Source of the DNA: Phycisphaerales bacterium
GTDB taxonomy: Bacteria; Planctomycetota; Phycisphaerae; Sedimentisphaerales; Anaerobacaceae
DNA length: 55,627 nucleotides
Reading direction: 5' to 3'
NCBI GenBank assembly: GCA_003170415.1
Contig: PMZJ01000004.1
Coordinates: forward strand, 1 to 55,627
Under the pieces are notes generated by a model. The model worked only from the letters and a program-made list of their open reading frames with translations, was not told the DNA's origin and did not search any database. How positions within the stretch are numbered: position 1 is the first letter of the stretch; every line of letters begins with the position of its first letter. Shown here one piece after another: positions 45,296-55,064 of this stretch. Made by a program: the position numbers and the translations under genes.

Positions 45296-46309
45296 GTGAT
45301 TGCCAATTGCCAGATGATGGGTTATTATTACGGAATGCTGATTTTATTAAACGGGAAAGCAGTTGTGCGAAAGCTCAGTATATTGGCAATTTTGATAGCA
45401 GCGAGTTTGGCCTTGCCGACGGGGCGGGTTGCCCTTTGTGCGGAGACGCTGCGATTAGATGAGCAGGGTCAGTGGCAAAAAGCGGCGGACAACAATGACG
45501 AGCAGTACCTGCTGCGGGTAGCGGAAATAAAAAAGCTTGTTGATGCGGGTCAGCCGGACAAGGTCAAAAAAGCCGCGGAACAGCTTAAGAAGGATTTTCC
45601 TGGTGTTGCCGGCAAGGACTTCGGTTCATTTATGAAAGCCGAGGTGTATTTAGCTGGAGGCAAGCTGACCAAGGCGGTGAGGCAATACGACACTTTCCTG
45701 GATAAATACCCAACCAGTCCCCTGAAAGACGCCGCACTTAACCGGCAATTTGAAGTCGCAACGGAGTTTTTGGCGGGCCGCAAGAAGACAATTCTTATAT
45801 TCAGGGTCAGCGCCTTCGACGATGGTGTAAAGATAATGGAAAAAATCAGCGACCGGACAGGCACCGCGGATATAGCGAAAAATGCCCTGCTGTCTGTTGC
45901 GCACAGTTACGAAAAACGCAAACAGTATAACGAAGCATACCTCAAGTGGTCGGAAATATCGATGCGATGGCCCACAGGCGAAATAGCCAAAGACGCGCTG
46001 CTGGCGATGGCGAGGACCAAATACGCGGCGTATCGCGGGTCGGCGTATGACGGGTCGAGCTTAATCAGCGCAAAGACCTATTATGAGAATTTCAAACTGC
46101 GTTATCCCGAAGAGGCGAAGAAGCTGCAAGTGGATGATATTTTATTACGGATTAGCGAGCAGTTGGCCGAGAAAAATCTGCTGATAGCCAAATATTACGA
46201 AAGGACCGGCAGCGCCGGGCCGGCCAATATGTATTATCAAATGGTCGCTGACGACTGGCCGAATACCAAAGCAGCCGAGACGGCGCGGCTTAAAGTGAAT
46301 CAAAAATAG
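45296..46309 (+). CDS. Tetratricopeptide-type protein resembling BamD (outer-membrane assembly)
   Basis: The frame encodes 337 residues. A signal peptide ('KLSILAILIAASLALPTGRV', ending near 'ALCAETL') follows a poorly supported N-terminus; GTG 45365 (five residues before the hydrophobic core) may be the true start. The mature part is helical, with TPR-like repeats: 'LTKAVRQYDTFLDKYPTSPL', 'AHSYEKRKQYNEAYLKWSEI' and 'SAKTYYENFKLRYPEEAKKL'. These resemble BamD/YfiO and similar periplasmic TPR proteins. It sits just before an LptE-like lipoprotein, so an envelope assembly role is plausible. No lipobox is seen at its own N-terminus. Confidence 0.7.
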   Translation: MIANCQMMGYYYGMLILLNGKAVVRKLSILAILIAASLALPTGRVALCAETLRLDEQGQWQKAADNNDEQYLLRVAEIKKLVDAGQPDKVKKAAEQLKKDFPGVAGKDFGSFMKAEVYLAGGKLTKAVRQYDTFLDKYPTSPLKDAALNRQFEVATEFLAGRKKTILIFRVSAFDDGVKIMEKISDRTGTADIAKNALLSVAHSYEKRKQYNEAYLKWSEISMRWPTGEIAKDALLAMARTKYAAYRGSAYDGSSLISAKTYYENFKLRYPEEAKKLQVDDILLRISEQLAEKNLLIAKYYERTGSAGPANMYYQMVADDWPNTKAAETARLKVNQK

Positions 46310-46425
46310 AGGACAGATGACTAAGAGCAGAGGACAGATGACTGAGGACAGAGGACAGATGGCTGATTATCTGCCTTCTACTTTCTGTCTTCTGTCTTCC
46401 GTTTCTTGTCTTCTGTTTCTTGTCG
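46308..46425. repeat. Inverted repeat of 'GAGGACAG' units overlapping the LptE-like start
   Basis: The left arm (46308-46362) holds repeated AGAGGACAGATGACT units with a 21-base period. The right arm (46370-46425) holds the complementary words TCTGTCTTCTGTCTTCCGT and TCTTGTCTTCTG. The same kind of GAGGACAG/CTGTCCTC filler is common between genes in some planctomycete-type genomes (from memory). Here it lies inside a coding frame. Confidence 0.7.
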
Positions 46426-46874
46426 GCTGCGCGGGCTACAGCAATAAATCCCTGTACCCGAAGGATGTCGCGACCGTTTACGTGGAAATGTTTGACAACC
46501 AGAGTTTCAGACGCGGGATAGAATTCGAGCTTACCGACGCGCTGGCGAAACGCATAGAGGCGCAGACGCCCTACAAGATAGTTACGAACCGTGACAAAGC
46601 CGACACCGTAATAAGCGGGCAGATTGTGCAGGCCAAAGAGTCGGTTTTGACCACCGAACGCCAGATAGGCAGGGCGCTGGAGAAAAATATCGAGCTTCGG
46701 GCCGTGGTCAGTTGGAAGAACCTGCGGACCGGAGAGCTTTTAATTGATAATAAAACGGTAAGCGCGTCCGCCAGTTACTCGGAGTGGCAAAGCCAGAGTT
46801 TCGCTTATGGCTCGACACTTGCCGCGAACTCGCTGGCGGAGCGAATCGTGGAACTGATGAGGTCGGGCTGGTAA
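46317..46874 (+). CDS. LptE-like LPS-assembly lipoprotein with repeat-derived signal peptide
   Basis: The frame encodes up to 185 residues. A lipoprotein signal ends in 'SCLLFLVGCAGYSNKSLYP' with a good lipobox. The mature domain ('VATVYVEMFDNQSFRRGIEF', 'ALAKRIEAQTPYKIV', 'ADTVISGQIVQAKESVL', 'YGSTLAANSLAERIVELM') is an LptE-like fold, which plugs LptD in LPS export. Three in-frame ATGs at 46317, 46338 and 46359 each follow the same GAGGACAG ribosome-like site; the last gives the most natural signal peptide ('MADYLPSTFCLLSSVSC'). The whole signal region is encoded by an inverted repeat. It is followed by ftsH. Confidence 0.8.
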   Translation: MTKSRGQMTEDRGQMADYLPSTFCLLSSVSCLLFLVGCAGYSNKSLYPKDVATVYVEMFDNQSFRRGIEFELTDALAKRIEAQTPYKIVTNRDKADTVISGQIVQAKESVLTTERQIGRALEKNIELRAVVSWKNLRTGELLIDNKTVSASASYSEWQSQSFAYGSTLAANSLAERIVELMRSGW

Positions 46875-46922
46875 TCGTGGATCTTCGCCGGCGCTCGGCG
46901 AAAAAATTTTAAGCGGCCAGGA

Positions 46923-48914
46923 ATGAGTGAAAATAAAAACAAAAAACGCGGCAAAAATACGTTCGAGGGGAAAGGACTTCCCGGCAAAGGCCCGGTATCA
47001 TATCGAAACAGTCCATTGAACCTGCTTTTGCTGGGTGTCCTGATATTCACAATAATGTTTGTGGTCCAGCAGTGGCAGCAGCGAGTTGACACGCTCAGGT
47101 ATGACGAGTTTGTGACGCAGCTTCGCCAGGGGTACATTGAGAAAGTTGTGCTCAGCGATACCGATATCAGCGGTCAGTTCAATAAGGAAGGAATGGCCGG
47201 CAGGGGGCCAAAAGCCGCGAAGGACTTTGTCGTTACATACAGGTCGGGCGGCGTCCTTGATGACGACCTGAAAAAGCTGCTGGCCGAGCAGATTGAAAAA
47301 GGCGGCCTGAAGGTTGAGCAGGCGAAGGAACGCATCTGGCTGCAAAATCTGTTCTTTACGATGTTTCCGCTTATCCTTCTGGGCTTGTTTTTATATATGA
47401 TGTTTGCGCGTAATCTTCGCGGCGGAGCGGGCGGGATGTTGATGTCGTTCGGCCGAAGCAAGCACCGGCTCCACGACAAAGATGGCGTCAAAATCACCTT
47501 TGCGGACGTCGCGGGGATAGACGAGGCCAAAGAAGAGGTAGCGGAGATAATCGAGTTTTTGAGAAATCCCAAAAAGTTCCAGCGTCTGGGAGGGCGGATA
47601 CCGCGTGGAGTGTTGCTTGTAGGCCCTCCGGGCTGCGGTAAGACGCTGCTTGCCAAGGCGATAGCAGGCGAGGCGGACGTTCCGTTTTTCAATATTTCCG
47701 GCAGCGATTTTGTCGAGATGTTTGTCGGCGTCGGCGCATCGCGCGTGCGGGATTTGTTCAAGCAGGCCAAGGATAATTCGCCCTGCATAATATTTCTCGA
47801 TGAGATTGACGCCGTGGGACGCAGACGCAGCGCGAGTTTTGCCGGCGGCGGACACGACGAGCGGGAACAAACCCTCAACGCTATTCTCGTTGAGATGGAC
47901 GGGTTTGATACGGACGACCAGGTGATTGTGATGGCGGCCACGAACCGCTCGGACATACTGGATAGCGCATTGACCAGGCCTGGCCGGTTCGACAGACAGG
48001 TTGTAGTGCCTTTGCCTGACCTGAAGGGCCGGGCGGAGATATTGAGAGTCCACGCCAAGAAGGTCAAACTCGGTTCCGACGCGGTCCTCGAACGGCTGGC
48101 TCGCGGGACGCCGATGTTCAGCGGTGCGGATTTGGCGGCGATTATCAACGAGGCGGCCCTGGCTGCGACAATGGCTAACAAGGACTCTATCGAAATGACA
48201 GACCTCGAGGAAGCAAGAGACAAGGTGCGATGGGGACGCGCCAAGAAAAGCAGGGTCATCGACCAGATGGAACGCGGAATCACCGCATACCACGAGGCGG
48301 GCCATACGTTTGTGCAGTCAATATTGAAAGAGGCGGACCCGCTGCACAAAGTCAGTATCATTCCGAGGGGGCCGATGGGCGGGGCGACGTTTGCGCTGCC
48401 CGAAAAAGACCGCACGCTGTTTACGAAGAAATATTGCGGGGCGCTGTTGCAGGTCTGCTTCGGGGGCAGAATCGCCGAAGAAATGTTCTGCGAGGACATA
48501 TCGAGCGGCGCACAATCAGACATACAGCAGGCGACCCGGATAGCCAAACAAATGGTGCTGACGTGGGGGATGAGCGACCGTCTTGGGCCGATTAGTTACG
48601 AGCCGGAGGCCGGACTTCAGGATGCGTATTATATGATGCCCGGCGAGAGGGAATATTCGGAGAAAACCGCGGAAACCATAGATATCGAGGTCAAGCGGAT
48701 AACCGACGAGGCATACAACAAGGCCAAAGAGCTTATTGAGCATAACCGGGACAGAGTCGAACAGATAGCCAAGGCGCTTCTCAAGTATGAGACGCTCGAT
48801 GCGGACGATGTGAAGATTATTCTGGCGGGCGGAACTCTCGATAAGCCGACGGTTGCGGATTTGCTGGCGGCCGAGCAGGCGAAGGACAAGAAATCCGCCG
48901 AAGAAAAGAAATAA
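46923..48914 (+). CDS. ftsH: FtsH ATP-dependent zinc metalloprotease
   Basis: The 663-residue protein is a membrane-bound AAA protease. It has two membrane helices ('[18 protein letters not shown]' at about 32-49 and '[18 protein letters not shown]' at about 143-160), Walker A '[20 protein letters not shown]', Walker B '[16 protein letters not shown]', the second region of homology '[20 protein letters not shown]', the zinc site '[14 protein letters not shown]' and the third ligand region '[20 protein letters not shown]'. It degrades misfolded membrane and regulatory proteins. A Lys-rich N-terminus of about 25 residues precedes the first helix. It starts 48 bases after the LptE-like gene. Confidence 0.98.
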   Translation: MSENKNKKRGKNTFEGKGLPGKGPVSYRNSPLNLLLLGVLIFTIMFVVQQWQQRVDTLRYDEFVTQLRQGYIEKVVLSDTDISGQFNKEGMAGRGPKAAKDFVVTYRSGGVLDDDLKKLLAEQIEKGGLKVEQAKERIWLQNLFFTMFPLILLGLFLYMMFARNLRGGAGGMLMSFGRSKHRLHDKDGVKITFADVAGIDEAKEEVAEIIEFLRNPKKFQRLGGRIPRGVLLVGPPGCGKTLLAKAIAGEADVPFFNISGSDFVEMFVGVGASRVRDLFKQAKDNSPCIIFLDEIDAVGRRRSASFAGGGHDEREQTLNAILVEMDGFDTDDQVIVMAATNRSDILDSALTRPGRFDRQVVVPLPDLKGRAEILRVHAKKVKLGSDAVLERLARGTPMFSGADLAAIINEAALAATMANKDSIEMTDLEEARDKVRWGRAKKSRVIDQMERGITAYHEAGHTFVQSILKEADPLHKVSIIPRGPMGGATFALPEKDRTLFTKKYCGALLQVCFGGRIAEEMFCEDISSGAQSDIQQATRIAKQMVLTWGMSDRLGPISYEPEAGLQDAYYMMPGEREYSEKTAETIDIEVKRITDEAYNKAKELIEHNRDRVEQIAKALLKYETLDADDVKIILAGGTLDKPTVADLLAAEQAKDKKSAEEKK

Positions 48915-48955
48915 ACGGCGGGCGTTTCGATATTTTATAATCCTTCGATACGGAT

Positions 48956-50734
48956 ATGAGGATTAGAATCACCAGCATACTATCGCTGTTTTTGCTGATG
49001 ACGACTTGTGCAGTCGCCGCCGAGGCCCCGCAGCGGCAAAAAATCAATGTTGTTACCTTCTGGGCCGAACAACAATTCGACGCGGTTTCACCTGCCGGCA
49101 AAAGCGCAATTGCCATACACTTTGAATTGGAAAAGGACTGGCATTTCTACGCCTCCGCAGATACGGCCCCGGCCATCAATATGAATCTCAAACTCGAACC
49201 CAATGAGCAGGGGACAAAAGTCCTGTTGTTTGGCAAACCGATATTCCCAAAACCCGTCTGGATTTATGATGATGCGCTTAATAAGAAAATCGACATCATA
49301 GGGGGCAGCTTTGCGGTATATCTGCCTTTTACCGTGGCGGAATCGGCTGGCGAGAAAACGGTCGTTGTTGATATCGTGATTAGCGGTGCGGTCTGCTCGA
49401 ACACTCAGTGCCGCGTTCCTGATTTCGGCAGCGTAAAAGTTGAAGTAAAAATTAAGCCGGGGGATGTGTCTGCTCAGCCGAAGTTTACTCTTCCCGAACC
49501 ACATAAATCGCCGGCTTTAACGGGCCAGTGGGCGGATTATTCAGTTTGGGCGGCGCTTGTTTTGGCGTTTGTTGCGGGACTGTCACTAAATATTATGCCC
49601 TGCGTCTGGCCTGTATTGCCAATAATCGTAATGCGATTAGTTGAACAGGCAAAACAGGGCAAAAGCAAATCGGTTACGATGGGGCTTGCGTTTTGCACGG
49701 GCGTTCTGCTTTTCTTCGCGTGCCTGGCCGGGGCGAATATCGTTTTGAAACTCGTTTACAACACCACCCTTCAGTGGGGCGACCAGTTCCGCAATCCTGC
49801 GTTTGTCGCCGGGATGGCGATGCTGATGGTGGTGCTGGCGTTATTTATGTTCGGCCTGTTTACAATTACTGTCCCCTCGTCAATATCAGGCAGGAGTGGT
49901 TCTGGAAAAGGATTTGGCGGTGCGGTTGGTATGGGATTTTTGGCGGCGATACTCAGCACGCCGTGCAGTTTCGCGATATTGGCGGCGGCATTCGCCTGGG
50001 CGCAGGCGCAGCCGCTCGGTCTGGCGACGCTGGCGATAATGGTAATCGGAATCGGGATGGCCACACCATTCGCGATATTAACCGCGATGCCTGCGTTATT
50101 GAGCAAGACGCCAAGGCCCGGGCGCTGGATGGAATTATTCAAGCAGACCATCGGATTTGTCCTGCTTGTTATCGCGGTCAAACTTATTGCCGCTCTTCCC
50201 GCCGACAGGCGTATGAACGTACTGTACTTCGCGGTAGCCCTCGGGTTCTGCGTCTGGATGTGGGGCGGCTGGGTCAGTTACGCTGCGCCTGCCTCACGAA
50301 GATGGGCTGTCAGGGTAATCGCGGTTGCGCTGGCGGTCGCGGCGGGATTTGTGCTTTTGCCCGCGCCGAAGCCGTCGCTTATCGACTGGCAGAAATATGA
50401 TTCGGCTGTGATAAAGCAGGCGCAGAATGCGAACAAACCCGTGCTTATGGACTTTACTGCTGACTGGTGCCTGAACTGTGTGGTGGTTGATAAAAAAGTT
50501 TACGCCCGCAAAGACATCGCGGACCTGATAAAACAAAAAGGCGTGCTGGCGATTAAGGCCGATACTACCGTCAGCGATTATCCGGCGACAATTGCCCTTA
50601 AAGAAATTTACAACGAGCCGGGTGTGCCGGTGAGCATATTACTTGTGCCGGGACAGGATGAACCGCAGCGCTGGCGAGGCCTGTCATTCGGCGATGAGTT
50701 GAAATTGGCCCTTGAGCAATTAAAGAATCAATAG
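48956..50734 (+). CDS. dsbD: DsbD-like thiol:disulfide interchange protein
   Basis: The 592-residue protein has a signal peptide (about 1-23, 'SILSLFLLMTTCAVAAE') and a periplasmic N-terminal domain with a Cys pair ('ISGAVCSNTQCRVPDF'). Eight membrane helices of the DsbD type follow, with the redox Cys residues in 'LNIMPCVWPVLPI' and 'LSTPCSFAILAAAFAWA'. A C-terminal thioredoxin domain carries 'DFTADWCLNCVVVDKKV' (C-x-x-C). This fits electron transfer from cytoplasmic thioredoxin to the periplasm for disulfide reduction or cytochrome assembly. It starts 41 bases after ftsH. Confidence 0.92.
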   Translation: MRIRITSILSLFLLMTTCAVAAEAPQRQKINVVTFWAEQQFDAVSPAGKSAIAIHFELEKDWHFYASADTAPAINMNLKLEPNEQGTKVLLFGKPIFPKPVWIYDDALNKKIDIIGGSFAVYLPFTVAESAGEKTVVVDIVISGAVCSNTQCRVPDFGSVKVEVKIKPGDVSAQPKFTLPEPHKSPALTGQWADYSVWAALVLAFVAGLSLNIMPCVWPVLPIIVMRLVEQAKQGKSKSVTMGLAFCTGVLLFFACLAGANIVLKLVYNTTLQWGDQFRNPAFVAGMAMLMVVLALFMFGLFTITVPSSISGRSGSGKGFGGAVGMGFLAAILSTPCSFAILAAAFAWAQAQPLGLATLAIMVIGIGMATPFAILTAMPALLSKTPRPGRWMELFKQTIGFVLLVIAVKLIAALPADRRMNVLYFAVALGFCVWMWGGWVSYAAPASRRWAVRVIAVALAVAAGFVLLPAPKPSLIDWQKYDSAVIKQAQNANKPVLMDFTADWCLNCVVVDKKVYARKDIADLIKQKGVLAIKADTTVSDYPATIALKEIYNEPGVPVSILLVPGQDEPQRWRGLSFGDELKLALEQLKNQ

Positions 50735-50742
50735 CCCTTCCT

Positions 50743-51423
50743 ATGGCGAAAAAACCAGCCATAAAATTCAAAGTCGATACAAAAGAAACTGCTCGGCGTG
50801 TCGGCAAAATACTTCCAATTCTCAAAAAGCGTTACCCCGGCGCATCGGTAGCGTTACGATTCGGCAATCCTCTCGAATTGCTCATAGCGACTATACTCTC
50901 GGCCCAGTGCACGGATAAGCGGGTGAATATGATTACGCCCGCCTTGTTCGCCAAATATAAATCCTCGCAGGATTGGACTAAAGCAAAGCTTGAAACAATC
51001 GAAAATGATATACGAAGCGCCGGCTTTTACCATAATAAGGCGGTTAATATCCAGGGTGCCTGCCGGACGATAATCGATAAGTTTGCCGGCCGCGTGCCGG
51101 AAACGATGGATGAGCTTGTTACGCTGCCGGGGGTGGGCAGAAAGACCGCTAATTGCGTTTTGGCAAACGCCTTTGGTCAGCCGGCGATAATGTGCGATAC
51201 CCACGTCATTCGGCTCAGTCGCCGACTGCAATTATCGCAAAACAGCGACCCTGTTAAGCTTGAGTTTGATTTGGCCGAAATAATTCCTAAGAAGGACTGG
51301 ACGATATTCAGTCACACGGTTATTTTGCACGGGCGAAATACCTGCCAGGCGAGAAAACCGGATTGCGGCAGTTGTGCGATATCGAAGTATTGTCCTTCGG
51401 CGAATAACCCGGCCCTGTGGTGA
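50743..51423 (+). CDS. nth: Endonuclease III (DNA glycosylase/AP lyase)
   Basis: The 226-residue protein removes oxidised pyrimidines from DNA. It shows the helix-hairpin-helix 'LVTLPGVGRKTANCVLANAF', the catalytic Lys in it, the catalytic Asp in 'AIMCDTHVIRLSRRL', and the 4Fe-4S ligands C-x6-C-x2-C-x5-C in 'NTCQARKPDCGSCAISKYC'. 'ILSAQCTDKRVNMITPALF' precedes the hairpin. It has a short N-terminal basic extension. It lies eight bases after the DsbD-like gene and overlaps the next gene. Confidence 0.97.
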   Translation: MAKKPAIKFKVDTKETARRVGKILPILKKRYPGASVALRFGNPLELLIATILSAQCTDKRVNMITPALFAKYKSSQDWTKAKLETIENDIRSAGFYHNKAVNIQGACRTIIDKFAGRVPETMDELVTLPGVGRKTANCVLANAFGQPAIMCDTHVIRLSRRLQLSQNSDPVKLEFDLAEIIPKKDWTIFSHTVILHGRNTCQARKPDCGSCAISKYCPSANNPALW

Positions 51424-52172
51424 AATCGGGGCAGTATAGCCGATATACGAAATATGATTTTGAAGGAGACCCGCTCGTGATGCCCAATTTAACAAGCCAG
51501 CCGGTTGAGGACCTTTGGCGTATATTTCGGATAATGTCTGAGTTTGTAGATGGCTTTCAGGAGCTGTCCACGGTGGGGCCGGCCGTGTCGATTTTCGGCT
51601 CCGCGAGGTTTGACCGTGAGCATCGGTATTATAAGCTGGCACAGGAAACCGCCCACGAAATCGCCAAGGCAGGTTTTACCATCATAACCGGCGGAGGCGG
51701 CGGAATTATGGAGGCGGTTAACAAAGGAGCCGCTGAGGCAGGGGGCAAGAGTGTCGGATTGAATATCGAGCTGCCAAACGAGCAGATTCCAAACAAATAT
51801 CAGAATATCTCGCTGCATTTCAGATACTTTTTTGTTCGCAAGGTAATGTTCCTTAAATATGCCCATGGCTTCGTTGTTCTCCCCGGCGGTTATGGCACAC
51901 TGGACGAATTTTTCGAAGCTGTGGTACTGATTCAGACGCTGCGGCAGGCGTCCTTCCCTGTAATACTGATAGGCAGCGACTACTGGAAAGGCCTGCTCGA
52001 CTGGCTGCGAGACAAAGTGCTCGCCGAAAAGTGCATTCACCCGAAGGACCTGGACGTATTTTCCGTCAGCGATGACCCGCAGGAAGTGGCTAAAATCATA
52101 GTGAAGTTCAAGGAAAGCGCTGCTCCTGGCGGCCTGCAACTGCCCGGCGGCATGAACGTGAAAAAGGGATAA
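51417..52172 (+). CDS. LOG-family (TIGR00730) Rossmann-fold protein
   Basis: The 251-residue protein has 'VSIFGSARFDREHRYYKLA', 'FTIITGGGGGIMEAVNKGA' and 'HGFVVLPGGYGTLDEFFEAV' (the P-G-G-x-G-T-x2-E motif). These mark the family once called lysine decarboxylases and now known to include nucleotide 5'-monophosphate phosphoribohydrolases. The N-terminal 60 residues with 'EDLWRIFRIMSEFVDGFQEL' mark the longer subgroup often seen in bacteria. Two adjacent GTG codons (51417, 51420) are possible starts, overlapping the nth stop. True substrate is unknown. Confidence 0.88.
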   Translation: MVKSGQYSRYTKYDFEGDPLVMPNLTSQPVEDLWRIFRIMSEFVDGFQELSTVGPAVSIFGSARFDREHRYYKLAQETAHEIAKAGFTIITGGGGGIMEAVNKGAAEAGGKSVGLNIELPNEQIPNKYQNISLHFRYFFVRKVMFLKYAHGFVVLPGGYGTLDEFFEAVVLIQTLRQASFPVILIGSDYWKGLLDWLRDKVLAEKCIHPKDLDVFSVSDDPQEVAKIIVKFKESAAPGGLQLPGGMNVKKG

Positions 52173-52177
52173 TCGCG

Positions 52178-53989
52178 TCATTCCCCCGCGGCTTGTGGGA
52201 TTTGTTTTGTCGTTTCGGCAAGATGCTTTAGCAGGTAATCTTTTTCCGGGCCGCCTAAGTGCTCCCAGGGTAAAATTTCATCGGTTGAGAATTGTTTTTG
52301 CGCAACTGTATCGAGATTCATACCGTGTTTTTGAAACGCATCTTCCCAGATTGCCGGGTTAAATGTCTCGCTCCACAAATCGAACTTTGCGCCGTTGCGC
52401 CAGGCGTATTCAATTATCTCCGCTAATCGCCTGTCGCCTCGCCCGATTGCTGATTCGAGGACCGACTGGTTTATCTGGTGGAATTTGAACTGAAGATATT
52501 TAGCGTTGATTTTTCTTTTCTCGGAGATGATTGTGTTTTTGGCGTTTTCGAAGTATTCTCGCGGCTGCTGCGCAAGCCAGCCGAAGGGCGTATGCGGTTT
52601 GGGAACAAGCCAGCTCACCGCGACGTTGACCGACGCGGTTTTGCCGTCGAAATCCCTGCGCAGTTTTGCCAGTTTGTCCGCGAGGTGAACGATTTGCTTA
52701 ATGTCATCCTCGGTCTCGCCGGGCAGGCCCGTCATAAAGTATAGTTTGATTTTCTGCCAGCCCGCCTGATATGCCGCTGAGACGGCAGCGAAAAGGTCCT
52801 CGTTTTTCAACGGCTTATTGATGATTTGTCTCAGCCGTTCGGATGCCGCCTCGACCGCGATGGTCAGGCCCGATTTACGCACCTCGTTTGCAAGCGTGGG
52901 CAATAGTTTCAACTGCTGGTCAACCCGTAAACTGGGCAGCGACAGGCCGACGTATTTATCCGTGAAATAACTGTGCAGCAGGTCAATCAGCTTTTCGATG
53001 TCGGGATAATCGGCGGTTGATAAGCTCAATAAGCTGATTGTGTCAAAGCCCGTCGCCTTGTATGCGGATTTGGCTATCTCGAAGATTTTGTCGATGCTGC
53101 GATAACGAATCGGTCTTCTGCAAAAACTCGCTTGGCAAAACCTGCATCGGCCGGGGCAGCCCCGCATAATCTCGATACTGACCCGCTCGTGAATCGCCTC
53201 GGCGAAAGGCACAATTGGCTTTGTCGGAACAGCCGCGTTGTCGAGGTCGTCAACGATTGCGTTTTTGAACCGCGTCGGCAGGTTTTCTTTTACAGCGGCA
53301 AACGATTTTATTTTGTCACCATCGTATTCGAATTTGTAAAGGGAAGGGACGTAAGCCCAGTCGAATTTTTCCGCGGCGGAAAGCAGTATGGCTTTTTTCG
53401 ATACGCCGGCTTTTTTGAGGTCGATAATCAATCGAGCCAAATCAGGAACGGCGTTTTCCGCCTCGCCTATAACGAACAGGTCGATGAATGGCGCAATCGG
53501 CTCGCAGCAGTTCGCCATACCGCCGCCCGCGATAATAATCGGGTTGGCTTCACTTCGATTTTCACTGCGGATAGCCAAACCCGCCAAATCCAGCATATTC
53601 AGCACGTTGGTATAGCACAATTCGTTGGTCAAACTGAAGCCGATTATGTCGAAGGAGCTTATTGCGGCCCTGGATTCGAGCGAAAAAAGCGGGATACCCT
53701 TTTCCCGCAGGATTTGCTCGGCGTCTAACCACGGCGCGAAAACACGTTCCGCGGCCACGTCGTCCATTTTGTTGAGGACCTCGTAAACTACCGCCATACC
53801 CGTATAGCTCATCCCTATCTCGTAAGTATCGGGGAAACACAACGCGACGGTTAATGCGCAATCGACGAGGTTCTTTTTGACTTGGTTGATTTCGCCGCCT
53901 ATGTATCTGCTCGGCCTGCGGACAAAGGGCAGGAATTCGCGGTCGATTCGCTCGGTCAGTATTGTCGGTTCTTTTCTTTTCACCCGCAC
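52178..53989 (-). CDS. TIGR03960-type B12-binding-like radical SAM protein
   Basis: From GTG 53989 the product has 603 residues. It begins near 'REFLPFVRRPSRYIGGEINQ' and has an N-terminal domain with 'LCFPDTYEIGMSYTGMAVVY' and 'IIIAGGGMANCCEPIAPFID', resembling a B12-binding fold. The radical SAM core 'IEIMRGCPGRCRFCQASFCR' has the C-x3-C-x2-C cluster. 'YFMTGLPGETEDDIKQIVHL' and 'VSWLVPKPHTPFGW' follow. The family's function is not settled, although many members sit near tRNA or ribosome genes. A longer reading to 54088 is rejected because its first 33 codons lie in a tandem repeat; a TATAAT directly precedes GTG 53989, so the start may also be GTG 53983. Confidence 0.88.
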   Translation of the reverse strand: MRVKRKEPTILTERIDREFLPFVRRPSRYIGGEINQVKKNLVDCALTVALCFPDTYEIGMSYTGMAVVYEVLNKMDDVAAERVFAPWLDAEQILREKGIPLFSLESRAAISSFDIIGFSLTNELCYTNVLNMLDLAGLAIRSENRSEANPIIIAGGGMANCCEPIAPFIDLFVIGEAENAVPDLARLIIDLKKAGVSKKAILLSAAEKFDWAYVPSLYKFEYDGDKIKSFAAVKENLPTRFKNAIVDDLDNAAVPTKPIVPFAEAIHERVSIEIMRGCPGRCRFCQASFCRRPIRYRSIDKIFEIAKSAYKATGFDTISLLSLSTADYPDIEKLIDLLHSYFTDKYVGLSLPSLRVDQQLKLLPTLANEVRKSGLTIAVEAASERLRQIINKPLKNEDLFAAVSAAYQAGWQKIKLYFMTGLPGETEDDIKQIVHLADKLAKLRRDFDGKTASVNVAVSWLVPKPHTPFGWLAQQPREYFENAKNTIISEKRKINAKYLQFKFHQINQSVLESAIGRGDRRLAEIIEYAWRNGAKFDLWSETFNPAIWEDAFQKHGMNLDTVAQKQFSTDEILPWEHLGGPEKDYLLKHLAETTKQIPQAAGE

Positions 53990-53997
53990 ATTATAAC

Positions 53998-54040
53998 GGA
54001 TAAGCAGCGGATAGCGTATAGCGTTTAGCGGATAGTTCAA
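53998..54040. repeat. Short tandem repeat of GCGGATAGCGTATA-like units
   Basis: The words GCGGATAGCGTATAGC and GTTTAGCGGATAG repeat with slight changes upstream of the radical SAM gene. They are non-coding filler. Confidence 0.6.
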
Positions 54041-54425
54041 TTGTGGATTTTGGGATGAGGATTCCGCCGGAGGCGGGGAAAACCTCATTTTTAAGCTGAA
54101 AACGTAACTTGTCCCTCATTTGGACGCTAAAAAGCTAACTTGCCCCCGGTTTTTTAGAAAAAACCCTCATTATTGCACTGGAAACGGTACTTGCCCCTAC
54201 TTGCCCCTTGTTGCCCCACCTTTTTGTGTGTGTCGAATGGAGGGCAAGTTCATTTTTGAGCTTAAAATGGGTCCCCTGTACTATGCCCCCGGCCAAAGAC
54301 ATGCTGGGGCGGGCAAGTTAGCAGCACTCCCCCGATAGCCAGACCAAAGTAGCAGCAGTCGAGGACAGGCGGGGATCTTCGCTGCGCTACGAGAGGGCAA
54401 GTTGCCCAAGTTAACGTTTTTTAAC
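54030..54425. repeat. Dispersed intergenic repeat, right copy (inverted relative to 5225-5480)
   Basis: It shares with the left copy, in reverse complement, the words CCGCCGGAGGCGGGG, ACTTGCCCCTACTTGCCCCT, GTCCCCTGTACTATG and ATCTTCGCTGCGCTACGAGA, with longer spacers here. The same AACTTG-CCC word occurs several more times inside it. No gene is seen between 53990 and 54719; the rest at 54420-54600 holds 'CCACAGATT' filler and the GGGCTCTACGCTTCGCT word. Confidence 0.75.
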
Positions 54426-54719
54426 CACAGATTCCACAGATGAACACTGATTTACTTTAGACGCAGATTTCCGAAACGGGCTCTACGCTTCGCTTCGTGT
54501 CGCTGGTTACGCTGAATTTTTAGCCACAGAGAGCAGAACAGTCATCTTTGTGTTCTTGGCGGAGGCAATGCTCCAAACGTTGTTTGTGTGCTTGCCGCCC
54601 GCCTTCATCCACGAGGGCTTATTGCCCTTCTATAAAGCTGACTGCTTAGACCCTGATTACGCGGGTTTTAGGTTATGATGCGAATCTGGTTTCTGGGCAT
54701 CAAACAATTGTGCCTAACG

Positions 54720-55064
54720 TTAATTACGCCCACCACCTCGATTATCATGGCCTCGGTCATCAGATTTTTCGGGGTGCTTTTTAAAGTGTTCCTCAAAGTT
54801 TCTCCGATGGCCGCCGCGATAATGGTCAAAGTGGCTATGCACAAGTTCGATGTCCACGGTCCAAAACGGGGCAATCCAAACATGATTTGGCGCATAGTAA
54901 CCCTCGATATACCATCCTCTGCCCGGGTCGTCATAAGGAACACCCTCTTGCACTGGTACAGACGGAGGCCCAGAGCTTACTCGTACCTCACGCGGTGATT
55001 CTACTATACATCCTGCAAAACACAATGCCGTCAAAATACCCAACAAGCTCGCAATCATTTTCAT
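54720..55064 (-). CDS. Small His-rich lipoprotein of unknown function
   Basis: The 114-residue protein has a lipoprotein signal ('MIASLLGILTALCFAGCIVE', Cys at about 19). The mature part has 'GRGWYIEGYYAPNHVWIAPF' and 'DIELVHSHFDHYRGGHRRNF' and a Gly/Arg/Asp/His-rich tail. Several His residues could bind metal, which is speculation. AAAGGAAAAG precedes the ATG. No family is recognised. Confidence 0.65.
   Translation of the reverse strand: MKMIASLLGILTALCFAGCIVESPREVRVSSGPPSVPVQEGVPYDDPGRGWYIEGYYAPNHVWIAPFWTVDIELVHSHFDHYRGGHRRNFEEHFKKHPEKSDDRGHDNRGGGRN

Noticed and set aside
47174..48547. 457-residue open frame on the minus strand inside ftsH
   Set aside because: It is Ser/Arg/Pro-rich with no family motif and is the antisense shadow of a certain ftsH gene with high GC third positions.
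51489..52181. 230-residue minus-strand frame over the LOG-family gene
   Set aside because: It is antisense to a gene with clear PGGYGT motif and has no family signal.
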